Part shown: in pieces, positions 18,332 through 26,150 of the stretch
Numbering within the stretch: position 1 is the first letter of the stretch
Layout of the letters: each line of letters begins with the position of its first letter
NCBI GenBank assembly: GCA_947475525.1
Contig: CANJMI010000006.1
Span: 62,001-126,000, forward strand
Length of the DNA: 64,000 bases
Source of the DNA: Polyangiaceae bacterium
Lineage (GTDB): Bacteria > Myxococcota_A > Polyangia > Polyangiales > Polyangiaceae
Reading direction: 5' to 3'
Translations under genes and position numbers: made by a program
Notes under the pieces: model-generated
What the model saw: only the letters and a program-made list of their open reading frames with translations
The model's database searches: none
Told to the model about the DNA's origin: nothing

Positions 18332-18341
18332 TGACGCGTCA
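18332..18341. promoter_or_regulatory. TGACGCGTCA palindrome with flanking half-sites
   Basis: A perfect 10-bp palindrome lies between the divergent hydrolase and MerR-like genes. TGACGC also recurs just before (18320s) and just after (about 18345) it, giving three half-sites in about 35 bp. It could be an operator for either gene; the binding protein is unknown. Confidence 0.4.
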
Positions 18342-18377
18342 ATTTGACGCCTGCGCAAAAGTTCGGGCGACCATCGT

Positions 18378-18407
18378 TTGACTGGACTCCACTGAGTGGA
18401 ATACATT
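18378..18407 (+). promoter_or_regulatory. Sigma-70-type promoter with dyad in the spacer, upstream of the MerR-like gene
   Basis: TTGACT (5/6 to the -35 consensus) and TACATT (4/6 to the -10) are separated by 18 bp. A perfect dyad, TCCACTGAGTGGA (18388-18400), fills the spacer. MerR-family regulators classically bind dyads between -35 and -10 of long-spacer promoters, so autoregulation by the gene starting at 18460 is a reasonable inference. The -10 is 53 bp from the start codon. Confidence 0.5.
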
Positions 18408-18459
18408 CGCCCACGCTTTGAGTCTGGCCATGTTACGGCCAGCAAGAGGTCGAGACGCG

Positions 18460-19002
18460 ATGAGTAAGGTGGCGGAGAGCACGCTTGAGCAGGTCGAACG
18501 CGACCACTCGACGGGCATTTCGTCGGTGGACCTCCTCGCGTTTTTCGAGGGCCAGGAGATTCGCTTCGGAGAGGCGACCCTCCGCAAGTGGGTGCAACTC
18601 GGGCTCCTTCCGCGCAGCGTGCGCGTTGGGCGCAAGGGCAAGCACCAGGGCTCTAAGGGCAAGTATCCAGTGCGCGTCGTTCGGCAGATCCTTCGTATCA
18701 AGGACCTGATGGACAAGGACATCACGATCGAGGACATCCAGAAGCAAATTCTTTTCGTGCGTGGGGACATCGACGAACTCGAAACCACGCTCGACAAGGT
18801 GTTCGCTTCGCTCGAGCGAAATGTCGCACGGCGTTCGAGTGCCGACGCCACCGCATCCCTCACTGGGCTGCGCGTGGTGAAGGCCGACATCGCTCGGGCG
18901 CGCGCTCAAGCCGACGACTTGCTCGTGCGGCTGGAGAGTCTCGAGGAGCGGCTCATCAGCGAGCCCGACACCGGTCGCGAGGACCACGTCGTAGCCTCCT
19001 GA
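18460..19002 (+). CDS. MerR-like transcriptional regulator
   Basis: 180 residues. The N-terminal winged helix-turn-helix reads ISSVDLLAFF, FGEATLRKWVQLGLLPRSV, a basic wing (RVGRKGKHQGSKGKYP) and VRVVRQILRIKDLMDKDITI, the layout of MerR-family DNA-binding domains. The rest is a helical, probably coiled-coil, region (residues 85-165) that would mediate dimerisation. No effector-binding cysteine motif is seen, so the inducer is unknown. The start ATG 18460 has AGAGGT 9 nt upstream. A candidate promoter with a dyad in its spacer lies 53 bp upstream. The gene is followed by a sigma region 4-like gene on the same strand after a 181-bp gap. Confidence 0.8.
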   Translation: MSKVAESTLEQVERDHSTGISSVDLLAFFEGQEIRFGEATLRKWVQLGLLPRSVRVGRKGKHQGSKGKYPVRVVRQILRIKDLMDKDITIEDIQKQILFVRGDIDELETTLDKVFASLERNVARRSSADATASLTGLRVVKADIARARAQADDLLVRLESLEERLISEPDTGREDHVVAS

Positions 19003-19093
19003 CTTCGCAAAGCAACCGATTCCGCCGTCTCCTTCGGGAACGGTAATACGACCAGATTGAGACGCGAGGCTTAGGGCCCGCAAATCGAGGCAA

Positions 19094-19109
19094 ACCCGTG
19101 AAAACGGGT
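19094..19109 (+). other. GNRA-tetraloop hairpin in a 5' leader
   Basis: ACCCGT-GAAA-ACGGGT forms a 6-bp stem with a GAAA tetraloop, 75 nt upstream of the sigma-like start at 19184. It is preceded by GAGGCAA. It could be a structured leader element; no known riboswitch class matches in full. Confidence 0.45.
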
Positions 19110-19183
19110 CGATTGGGTGAAGATTGTGCGATGCGCGCGATGAGGATTCGTGCGTCTCGTGGTTGGGCAACCGGGAGGAAATT

Positions 19184-19819
19184 ATGGATATGGACGCGGA
19201 CGACAATTGGGAAGAGCAGGCTGGGGCCGTTGTGGAGACAGGGTCGGTTGACCCGCTCGCTGTTTCGAGCAACCTCGCGCTGGCGCGAAATGTTCAAACG
19301 GCCGACACGGCAGTGACCCGCGAGCAGCGGCGTTCGCGCCGGAAGCGCGCTGTGCGAGCCCGCACCATCAGCGTGAAGCGGATGACGAAGCGCGAGCTCG
19401 AGCTCGGTCGCGTGCTGTATCCGGAGGACGACTACGTCAAGGCGAAGACCCGCGAGGAGTGCCATGGCGCCGAGCGGCCCTGTCCCTTCGTCTCCTGCCA
19501 ATACCATCTCTACCTTGATGTCTCGCCGCGCACCGGCGCCATCAAGCTGAACTTCCCGGACCTCGAAGTCTGGGAGATGAACGAGAGCTGCGCGCTCGAT
19601 GTCTCCGATAGGGGCGGCACGACGCTCGAGGACGTTGGCGCGATCATGAACCTGACCCGTGAGCGCATTCGCCAAGTCGAAGTTCGCGCTCTCGCGAAGC
19701 TCGAGGCGTTGCGCGACATGATGGCGCTCCGCGACTACATCGACGAAGGACCCGTCGGCAAGCGCCGTCTACCGGTGCTGCGCGCGGACGACTCGTCCGA
19801 CAAAGCGTACGACGACTGA
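19184..19819 (+). CDS. Sigma-70 region 4-like DNA-binding protein with a cysteine cluster
   Basis: 211 residues. The C-terminal half holds a helix-turn-helix of sigma-70 region 4 type ([20 protein letters not shown], then [15 protein letters not shown]). Just before it lies a cysteine cluster, [20 protein letters not shown], with a further Cys in NESCAL: spacing CX6C, CX4C and one more Cys, which could bind zinc or an iron-sulfur cluster. The N-terminal 70 residues are acidic then strongly basic ([17 protein letters not shown]). Regions 1-3 of a true sigma factor are missing, so it is more likely an accessory transcription factor than a sigma. The start ATG 19184 is set by GGGAGGA 5-6 nt upstream. 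A good intrinsic terminator follows. Confidence 0.75.
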   Translation: MDMDADDNWEEQAGAVVETGSVDPLAVSSNLALARNVQTADTAVTREQRRSRRKRAVRARTISVKRMTKRELELGRVLYPEDDYVKAKTREECHGAERPCPFVSCQYHLYLDVSPRTGAIKLNFPDLEVWEMNESCALDVSDRGGTTLEDVGAIMNLTRERIRQVEVRALAKLEALRDMMALRDYIDEGPVGKRRLPVLRADDSSDKAYDD

Positions 19820-19853
19820 GCGCGCTCTTCGCACATCTTCCGTAGCCCAATTC

Positions 19854-19890
19854 AAACGGCGGGATCGAATCATCCGATCGCGCCGTTTTT
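19854..19890 (+). terminator. Rho-independent terminator
   Basis: Arms AACGGCG and CGCCGTT, extended inward by GATCG and CGATC with a single G mismatch, enclose a short loop and are followed by TTTTT. It lies 35 bp after the stop of the sigma region 4-like gene and is the clearest intrinsic terminator in the window. Confidence 0.8.
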
Positions 19891-19948
19891 CATTTTGCGC
19901 GCTGCTTCTATAACCGTCTCGCTAACTGGCGAGACCGGCAAGGCCGCA

Positions 19949-20977
19949 TCAGTTCGAGACGCCAGGGTCACGCCCTTCGTCTTGCAGCTGGCGAAGCTCG
20001 CGCTCGAGCGCCTCCCGGATCGCGGGCTCGACCGCGGGCAAAGAGCCTGCCTGTCGGAGCAGGTTTACCGCGTAGAGGAAGACGCGCAAGCGGCTCGTAG
20101 CGAGCAGCGCAGGGGCGCCAGCAGGGCTCGATGAGTCACCCGTCTCTCGGTCCGCCCCAAGCACGTCGACGAGCGCCATGGCGTGCACGTCGATGCCGTC
20201 GACGAGCATCTCTGGCCCCGGCATATCGACGACGTAGACTTCGGCTTGGGTCATGAGCTTGCCGAGCTCGGCGGGAAGGGCGGCGACCGCTTGCTCGACG
20301 AACGCCATGAAGGCTTGTTCGTTCGGTGCCCACGGCGGCAGCTCGGCGTCGCACTCGATCTGCCGCACGCGCAGAAACAGCATGCTCGCTTCCTGGTGGT
20401 TGCCTTCGGCCTCGGCGAGAAGCCCTGCGTAGTAGCTGATTTCCGGATTGCCCGGTTCGCTCGCCAACGCCGCATCGAGGAGCGGGCGCGCCCGCGCGGT
20501 CTCGCCGAGTTCGAAGTGGGCACGGCCCGCGAGCAAATTGTGCATCGCGGATTCGAAGGGCCCGGTCGGGAGCCGCAGCAACACTTTGCGCGCTTCGTCG
20601 TCGTCGTTCATGCCGAAGTGGGCGTCGAATTTGAGGAGCAGCGCGTCGAGGATCTCGTCATCGAATTCCGAGATGTCGAGCACGCGCTCGCAGAGGTCGA
20701 TCGCTTGTTCGAAATCGGCGAGTGGATGCACGCACAGCTCGGCTGCGTTCAGCATCGCCTCGACGTAGCCATCATCGAGCGCGATCGCCTGCTGGTAGGC
20801 CTCGATGGCCTCATCGGTGTCGCCTTCGAGCGAGGCTACGTAACCGAGCAGGTTGAAGGCTTCAGGAGAGTCTGGGGCGAGCTCAAGTGCGCGGCGTGCC
20901 GATGACTCCGCTCCGCGGGCGTCTCCGCTTTGAGCCAAATCCCAACCTCGGTCCAGGTGCGCCGTGAGCTGATCCAT
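19949..20977 (-). CDS. TPR protein with degenerate zincin-like (DUF1025-type) C-terminal domain
   Basis: 342 residues. TPR motifs fill residues 5-205 (ARRALELAPDSPEAFNLLGY, EAIEAYQQAIALDDGYVEAM, ISYYAGLLAEAEGNHQEA). Residues about 222-335 resemble the Zincin_1/DUF1025 metallopeptidase family: FVEQAVAALPAELGKLMTQA, VYVVDMP, then RLRVFLYAVNLLRQAG and AIREALERELRQL. Where the family has HExGH, this protein has R326-E-L-R-Q330, so zinc binding is lost. It is likely a protein-binding scaffold. The start ATG 20977 (MDQLTAHLDRG) is preferred over TTG 21016. The downstream strand shows no signal peptide, so it is cytoplasmic. Confidence 0.75.
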   Translation of the reverse strand: MDQLTAHLDRGWDLAQSGDARGAESSARRALELAPDSPEAFNLLGYVASLEGDTDEAIEAYQQAIALDDGYVEAMLNAAELCVHPLADFEQAIDLCERVLDISEFDDEILDALLLKFDAHFGMNDDDEARKVLLRLPTGPFESAMHNLLAGRAHFELGETARARPLLDAALASEPGNPEISYYAGLLAEAEGNHQEASMLFLRVRQIECDAELPPWAPNEQAFMAFVEQAVAALPAELGKLMTQAEVYVVDMPGPEMLVDGIDVHAMALVDVLGADRETGDSSSPAGAPALLATSRLRVFLYAVNLLRQAGSLPAVEPAIREALERELRQLQDEGRDPGVSN

Positions 20978-21018
20978 TGCAAACAAGCAATTTTCGCGGA
21001 GGCGGCGCGGAGTCAACC

Positions 21019-22926
21019 TTACTCGTGAACGACGACCCAGCTTCCTTGCCGCTTGTCGCTCGACCAGACGCCGTGCCAGCCGCGAGGCAGAGCCGGTTCA
21101 GTCCAAAAAAAGAGCCATTTGGCGTCTTGAGGGGCGAGGTTCACGCAGCCGTGGCTCTGCTCGTGGCCGAAGTTGTTGTGCCAAAACGCAGCGTGAAGGG
21201 CGTAAGAGCCGTCGTAGTACTCGACGTACGGCACATCCATGATGCTGTAAGGCAGATCACCGCCGGCGGTTCCGTCGCCATCCATCGTCGTGGCGATGTG
21301 TTTTTCTCGGATGCGGAAGATGCCGCTCTTTGTGCGGTGATCTTTTTCCTTTTTCGCGGACGTCTTGCCTGGAGAGATCATCGCGGCGTAGACAGGCTTG
21401 TCGCCGACCATCGCGACGAGGGTTCTGCGCGTGAGGTTGACGTCGACCCACTTCTCGTCCGCGGCGATGCGCTCGGGGCGCGGACCGGGTTCCGTTAACG
21501 CCGCGTCGGCCTCGCGAATCCAGAAGCCGTCGGCGGTCTCGAGGTAGCGTTGCTTGCCGTCGAGATCCGTCTTGCCAGTCAGCGCGTACGACGTGAACCG
21601 CGCGGCTTTGCCCTTTTTCGTGAACCCCTTGCCGTCCTTTTTTTGGTCGTGCTTCGAGGCCTGGCTCCCGCGAATGAAGCCGACCTGTTTCACGCCGCTC
21701 GCCATGTCGAAGCCTCGAAGCTCCGGCGTCTTCGGGACGATCATGCGGTCGCTCGGAGCGATCAAACCCTCGGTCGTTTTGTACCAAAGGCGGTTGTTCC
21801 AGGAGAAGCTGCGATCGATCGCGACGAAGAAGCCTTTCACCATGCGCTTGGCGATGGTGCCGTCCTTTTCGTCGAGGTCGCTCAGCTTGACGTCGAGCGG
21901 CTTGTCCTTCGTGTCGCGCTGCCACCAAGGCTTTTCGTCTTCGTCGTCTTCGTCGACGGCGGACGCCGAAGGCGCCGGGGCCTCAAGGACGAGCGCGCTC
22001 CCGCTAGCGATGGCGTGATCGGGAGCGGCCGCGCTGGCCGTAGCGCTCGGGGCTGGGCGGGCGGTGGAGGCCTGGTCGCCTTCGTCGCGGCGCGGCTGAT
22101 CGGCTTTCTCGACGGACTTGGCGTCGGTGTCCTTGTCCTTCTTTTTTGCGCGGTCCAAAAGGTACGGCTCGTATTTGAGCATGTCGTCCTTCGAGGGCAC
22201 CTGGGCGTAGAGCGGCGTGCCGTGCGCGGTGTTGTAAGCGTACTTGTAGGGCATCGGCCCCTCGAGGTCGGGCGCCTTCACCCCGAGCTTCACGCGCGAG
22301 TCTTGCTCATCGAGCGTGGCGTACTTGCCGCAAACGTAGCCGCCATCGATCAGCGCGTAGAAGCCTTGCTTGCACGAATCGGTGTGGACCGCTTTTTCGC
22401 TCGTGGCCACCTTCGCGCCGCGGCGCAAGTACCCCAAGCGGTTCTTCGAGAAGCGCGGCGTCGGGTACACCGGCGTGACCTGAGCTATGGCCCCGAGCCA
22501 CGGTCCCGTCCACGGTTTCGCTTCGGTCTCTTTCGTGGGGGCGTCGGGCTCCGCGACTTCGGGCTCGTTCGAGTCGTCGGGCGCCGGTGCCACCTCGGTC
22601 GAGACCGAGAAGCTCGGCGCCGACTCGCTCGTCGTGGTGGTCGCGGAGGGCAGTGTCGTCACCGCCTTGTTCGCACGGTTGCCACAACCGCTCCCCCACG
22701 TCACAGCCCCGATTCCGACGGCTCCGACCGCAATGCCGACGAGTGCGCCGACGACCGTCGCGAGGCCACCACGTCCACCCGTTGGGGTAGGAGCAGCCGC
22801 GCTTGGCGCCCCGTGGCCACGACGGTTGCCCGGCGTGCCGGGGCGGTCTTCTCCGCTTCTCGAAGCCACGCGTCGGTTCTTCGGCGCGGTCGGCTTCGCC
22901 GGGTTTTCAGGGTCCATCGCCGACAT
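21019..22926 (-). CDS. L,D-transpeptidase (YkuD domain)
   Basis: 635 residues. A basic N-terminal stretch of about 50 residues precedes one membrane helix (LATVVGALVGIAVGAVGIGA), then an acidic Pro/Thr linker. An SH3-like region follows (about 150-260; WLGAIAQVTPVYPTP, GYLRRGAKV). The C-terminal YkuD domain ends with the catalytic motif HAAFWHNNFGHEQSHGCVN, with Cys594 as nucleophile. L,D-transpeptidases make 3-3 peptidoglycan cross-links or attach proteins to the wall in the periplasm. The linker around residues 300-390 is low complexity and charged. Start ATG 22926 (MSAMDPENP), with GAGGCG about 11 nt upstream; ATG 22917 is possible. It is divergent from the 23006 gene. Confidence 0.9.
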   Translation of the reverse strand: MSAMDPENPAKPTAPKNRRVASRSGEDRPGTPGNRRGHGAPSAAAPTPTGGRGGLATVVGALVGIAVGAVGIGAVTWGSGCGNRANKAVTTLPSATTTTSESAPSFSVSTEVAPAPDDSNEPEVAEPDAPTKETEAKPWTGPWLGAIAQVTPVYPTPRFSKNRLGYLRRGAKVATSEKAVHTDSCKQGFYALIDGGYVCGKYATLDEQDSRVKLGVKAPDLEGPMPYKYAYNTAHGTPLYAQVPSKDDMLKYEPYLLDRAKKKDKDTDAKSVEKADQPRRDEGDQASTARPAPSATASAAAPDHAIASGSALVLEAPAPSASAVDEDDEDEKPWWQRDTKDKPLDVKLSDLDEKDGTIAKRMVKGFFVAIDRSFSWNNRLWYKTTEGLIAPSDRMIVPKTPELRGFDMASGVKQVGFIRGSQASKHDQKKDGKGFTKKGKAARFTSYALTGKTDLDGKQRYLETADGFWIREADAALTEPGPRPERIAADEKWVDVNLTRRTLVAMVGDKPVYAAMISPGKTSAKKEKDHRTKSGIFRIREKHIATTMDGDGTAGGDLPYSIMDVPYVEYYDGSYALHAAFWHNNFGHEQSHGCVNLAPQDAKWLFFWTEPALPRGWHGVWSSDKRQGSWVVVHE

Positions 22927-22977
22927 TGTGTGAGTCGCCTCGTCGCTTGTGTCTAGTACCTGCATCAACGGCCTCGA

Positions 22978-22990
22978 GCTAGTTTCTAGC
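22978..22990. promoter_or_regulatory. GCTAG-TTT-CTAGC dyad in a divergent intergenic region
   Basis: A perfect 5-bp inverted repeat with 3-bp loop lies between divergent starts at 22926 and 23006. Two more CTAG tetramers lie close by (22953, 23045). CTAG is usually rare in proteobacterial DNA, so four copies in about 95 bp suggest an operator for a regulator of one or both genes. Confidence 0.35.
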
Positions 22991-23005
22991 GAAGGGCGTG
23001 CCACG

Positions 23006-24436
23006 ATGTGGGCCCAAGCACGTTCGCGTACTTGGACCCGCGTGCTAGGGTCGGCTGTGGTTAATGGGACGCATGCACGCGTCGGGGAATCCACGCCGGT
23101 CGTCCCCGCGCTCGTCACCGGGAGACGCGCGAGATTGGCGGCTCGCGCTTTCCCGATAGCGCTGCTCGTTGCGGCCGGACTGCACGCCCCGCTCGCGCCG
23201 GGGTTGATTCCCGGTTGGCTGCGCCGGCTGCTTCGCGCCGAGGAGGTCCTCCCGCCGCTGCCCGACGAGGTCATCGTGCCGATCGATCTCGACATGGGTT
23301 TCGTCGATGAGCCTCCGCCTGAGGAACCCGACGCCGCCCCCGCGCGAGCGGCCACGGCGGACATCGATGACGACGACGAGGACGCGGAGGTTGCCCAAGA
23401 AGCGGCTCTCGAAAAGCTCGAAGCGTCCCGCAAGGCACGCGAGCTCGAGAGTGAACGGCAACGAAAGAAGCAAAAAGACGAGGAAATCGCGAAGGCCGCC
23501 GCCAGCGCAGCTGCCTCGGCGTCGGCCGCGCCCGTGGCCAGCGCAGCCCCCAGCGCGACCGGCTCATCGACTCCTGCGCCTCCGCGGCACCCTACGCCGA
23601 TGGAGGATCCTGCCAAGCTTGCGGGCGGCGCTGGCGCCATCCAGGCGAAGGCCACCAACGTCATGATCTACATGGCGACGGACATCGCGCGAAAACACGA
23701 ACTCGGTCCGCTTCTCGGCGACTTGCTCGCAAAAATCCCTCAGTGGAACGAGCTGCTCGGCGGCACCGACCTCGACCCGATCCGCGATTTTGACCACATC
23801 TGGTTGACCGGCCCGCACATGCAGAGCGCGAAGGTCGTCGTCGCGGTCGTCGAGTACAACGTCGGCGTCGGACGGATGCAGCGCGCGATCGAGCAGGCGA
23901 TGAAGCGCAGCAAGCCGGCGGGCAAGTGGCTCGCCGAGAAGCCCGTCCCCCTCGGCGTGCTCGGCAACGGCGGCACGCAGCGCGTGGCCCTGCGTCCCGA
24001 CAAGCGAGCCATCATCGTTGCGCCCGCGGAAGCCGAGTCTCAGCTTCGGCAGCCGACGGAACTGCGCTTCAATAAATCGGGCTCGACGCTGATGGCGATG
24101 ACGATGCGCACGCCGTGGCGCGGCTTTATGCGAACGGCCGTAAAGTTCCCGAAATCGATCTCATTACTGAAGCTCACGTTGACCCCAACGGACAAGGGCT
24201 TCCTCTTGCGAATCGAAGCAAACGACGCGACTCCAGAGTCGGCGACGACGACCGCACGCGAGCTTGCGGCCTCGATCGAGGAGTTCCGCGACCCTCCGGT
24301 GCTCGCCCCTTGGTTCGACCGACCCGCGTTCACGATCGATGGAGCCGTCGTGCGGGCCGAGGTGCTCGTGACGACCGTTCAGGTCAAGCGCATCCTGAAC
24401 CTCGTCTCGGGGCTTCTCGCGTTCAGCGACCCTTGA
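23006..24436 (+). CDS. Membrane-anchored protein of unknown function with charged coiled-coil linker
   Basis: About 476 residues, function not recognised. A hydrophobic segment near residues 45-65 (ARAFPIALLVAAGLHAPLA) should anchor it. Next come VLPPLPDEVIVPIDLDMGF, an acidic patch, then a highly charged Glu/Lys/Arg helix (about 110-160) and an Ala/Ser/Pro linker. The C-terminal 270 residues look folded, with repeated strands (VMIYMATDIARKH, KVVVAVVEYNVGVG, LLKLTLTPTDKGFLLRIEA). The N-terminal layout is reminiscent of TonB- or AgmX-like envelope proteins, but no TonB motif is seen. The start is uncertain: ATG 23006, GTG 22949 or GTG 23057. The gene at 24487 follows after 50 bp and may be in the same operon. 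Confidence 0.65.
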   Translation: MWAQARSRTWTRVLGSAVVNGTHARVGESTPVVPALVTGRRARLAARAFPIALLVAAGLHAPLAPGLIPGWLRRLLRAEEVLPPLPDEVIVPIDLDMGFVDEPPPEEPDAAPARAATADIDDDDEDAEVAQEAALEKLEASRKARELESERQRKKQKDEEIAKAAASAAASASAAPVASAAPSATGSSTPAPPRHPTPMEDPAKLAGGAGAIQAKATNVMIYMATDIARKHELGPLLGDLLAKIPQWNELLGGTDLDPIRDFDHIWLTGPHMQSAKVVVAVVEYNVGVGRMQRAIEQAMKRSKPAGKWLAEKPVPLGVLGNGGTQRVALRPDKRAIIVAPAEAESQLRQPTELRFNKSGSTLMAMTMRTPWRGFMRTAVKFPKSISLLKLTLTPTDKGFLLRIEANDATPESATTTARELAASIEEFRDPPVLAPWFDRPAFTIDGAVVRAEVLVTTVQVKRILNLVSGLLAFSDP

Positions 24437-24486
24437 GCCCTTGACCCCACGACGTTGCTGGTCGATTACCCCCCGAGAGCTTCGCG

Positions 24487-25803
24487 ATGAGCACCGAGTC
24501 GTCGATCGCCAACCATCCCCACCGAACGTCACTCGCCACTGTCGTGCGGACGCTCGCGCTGACGGCCGCCGACGAGCGCCGTTCCCGCCTGGGAGACGGT
24601 CTCGAAGAGTTGGTGAAGGAGCATCGTCTCGGTGATGCGAACGGCCGCGTCGGTGACGTGGACGTGCTCGCCGTGCTCCGCACGCTCGACGCGGGCAAGG
24701 GGCCAAGTCCGAAGGAGAGCGCCATGCTCTCTCGGTTGCTCGCCTACGGGGTCGCCGACCGCGTCGTCGGTCAGAACAAAGACGATGCACTCCCAAGCGG
24801 CGCCTCTGGCGTCGAGCGACTCGATGCGCTCGCCGCGAGTCTGACCTGGCTGGCCGCACACACGTTTCTAGACGCGCTGCCCGACCTCGACGCGGTCCTC
24901 GGTGCCGACGACGCGGATGCCTTTTGGCAGGCTGTCTTTCGTCGTGTACGCACGCTCGACGACGAGACCTCGCGAGGCGGTCGCGCCGAGGCGCTGTGCG
25001 CGCTTGCGGCACTGGCACGGAGCGTATCTCCCGCCGCGGGCTCAGCCCTGCGTGTGCTTGCCGATGAACTCGCGGACCCGACACTCAAGGCGTTTGCGGA
25101 GCAAGCCGCGGTTGGCATGGAGGACGCGCTAGCGGCGCCCGTCTTGTCCGATGACGCCGCGGAATCCGTCGATGACGACCCCGACGATGAGGACCTCCCC
25201 ACTCGTCCGCGTCAGCGACGCTCGTCGATGCATGCGAGGCGGGTGACGTTCTCGGGGGACGTAGCGCCTTTCCCACTCGGCATGTTCGGGCTCGTCTTCG
25301 GAGCGGCCACAGGTCTGCTCGTCGTGCGTTTCATGCTGCGCGAAGGGGCGCGCGTGTTGCTTCGGACAGAGAGGCCCGTCGAGGTGCGCGTCGACGGCAC
25401 AGGGCTTACGATTTCATCCCGCCTCGTGATGCTTGGTCGCACACTGAAGACGGAGGAAGTCGCGATCCCGTTCTCGAACCTCGCCGTCTTGGCCCGCGAA
25501 GTAAAATTCCCCCGATTGGGGCTCTACGCTGGGCTCATCACCCTTGCGCTAGGCACATTCTCCGGCGTCTCGCTGATGGGTGATGGCGCACGGGCCGGGT
25601 CACCTTCGCTCATCGCGCTCGGGGCCGCCGTCTTCGGCGTCGGTATCGCCCTCGACATGGTGCTCTCGAGTGTTGGCGTGGGCCGCGGGGGACGTCATCA
25701 CGTCCTGGTCGTGCCGCGTCGGGGGGCTCGAATGGCTATCCGCGTGGAAGACCCGCGACTCGCCGACGAAGCCTTGCGCGCCGTGTCGGAACGGTCGAGC
25801 TGA
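24487..25803 (+). CDS. Polytopic membrane protein, unknown function
   Basis: 438 residues, not recognised. The first about 250 residues are soluble and helical, rich in Ala/Asp/Glu (LEELVKEHRLGD, ALCALAALARSVSP), and close with an acidic stretch (DDDPDDEDLP) and a basic patch. The C-terminal part has about three or four membrane segments (GMFGLVFGAATGLLVVRFML, LGLYAGLITLALGTFSGVSL, LGAAVFGVGIALDMVLSSV) around a short domain with an EVRVDGTGLTIS strand. That last element recalls PH-like membrane-protein domains, but this is only an impression. Starts at ATG 24487, 50 bp after the preceding CDS, probably co-transcribed. Confidence 0.65.
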   Translation: MSTESSIANHPHRTSLATVVRTLALTAADERRSRLGDGLEELVKEHRLGDANGRVGDVDVLAVLRTLDAGKGPSPKESAMLSRLLAYGVADRVVGQNKDDALPSGASGVERLDALAASLTWLAAHTFLDALPDLDAVLGADDADAFWQAVFRRVRTLDDETSRGGRAEALCALAALARSVSPAAGSALRVLADELADPTLKAFAEQAAVGMEDALAAPVLSDDAAESVDDDPDDEDLPTRPRQRRSSMHARRVTFSGDVAPFPLGMFGLVFGAATGLLVVRFMLREGARVLLRTERPVEVRVDGTGLTISSRLVMLGRTLKTEEVAIPFSNLAVLAREVKFPRLGLYAGLITLALGTFSGVSLMGDGARAGSPSLIALGAAVFGVGIALDMVLSSVGVGRGGRHHVLVVPRRGARMAIRVEDPRLADEALRAVSERSS

Positions 25804-25836
25804 CGGCGCCCGGGGAGCCGGACGCCAGGTCATGGC

Positions 25837-26088
25837 TCACGCCGCAGCGATGTCGGTGGCCACATCGAGGGTCATCGTTGCCGGACCGCTGACGATGGCG
25901 CGTTCTTCACCGACCAACGCGAGCAATTCGTCTTTCGAGGCCATCCCCGTCTCGAGTAGCGCGCGCATATAGCCATCGACGTACCCGTGTGACCGGGTGA
26001 TTTTCGGGTGCAGAGCGCCCGTCGCGCGGGCGACGAACACGTCATGCAGCATTTTGCGGAGCTCGGACAGCATCTCGGCCTTCGACAT
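25837..26088 (-). CDS. Small conserved protein, unknown function
   Basis: 83 residues, MSKAEMLSELRKMLHDVFVA onward, largely helical with a central Gly/Tyr-rich turn (HGYVDGYMRALLETGM). GAGGC lies about 4 nt before ATG 26088. No signal peptide, membrane helix or known motif is visible. It lies 62 bp upstream-of-stop from the giant lipoprotein gene, on the same strand and downstream of it, so it may be the last gene of that transcript. Confidence 0.6.
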   Translation of the reverse strand: MSKAEMLSELRKMLHDVFVARATGALHPKITRSHGYVDGYMRALLETGMASKDELLALVGEERAIVSGPATMTLDVATDIAAA

Positions 26089-26150
26089 GCCTCACGGGTA
26101 ACCGATGGTCCGTCGAAGGGCCAAAATAGCGACGTGCGACATCGCCTCGC

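Noticed and set aside
19085-19130. Possible GEMM-I (c-di-GMP) riboswitch
   Set aside because: GGCAAACC before a GNRA-capped hairpin recalls the P1b arm, but the conserved GACGCAAAGCC after the hairpin and the second arm are missing.
19184-19819. Complete sigma factor
   Set aside because: Only region 4 is recognisable; regions 2 and 3 needed for promoter melting and core binding are missing.
21550-22956. 468-codon open frame opposite the L,D-transpeptidase
   Set aside because: Arg/His/Val-rich composition typical of an antisense shadow, and the opposite strand has a clear YkuD domain.
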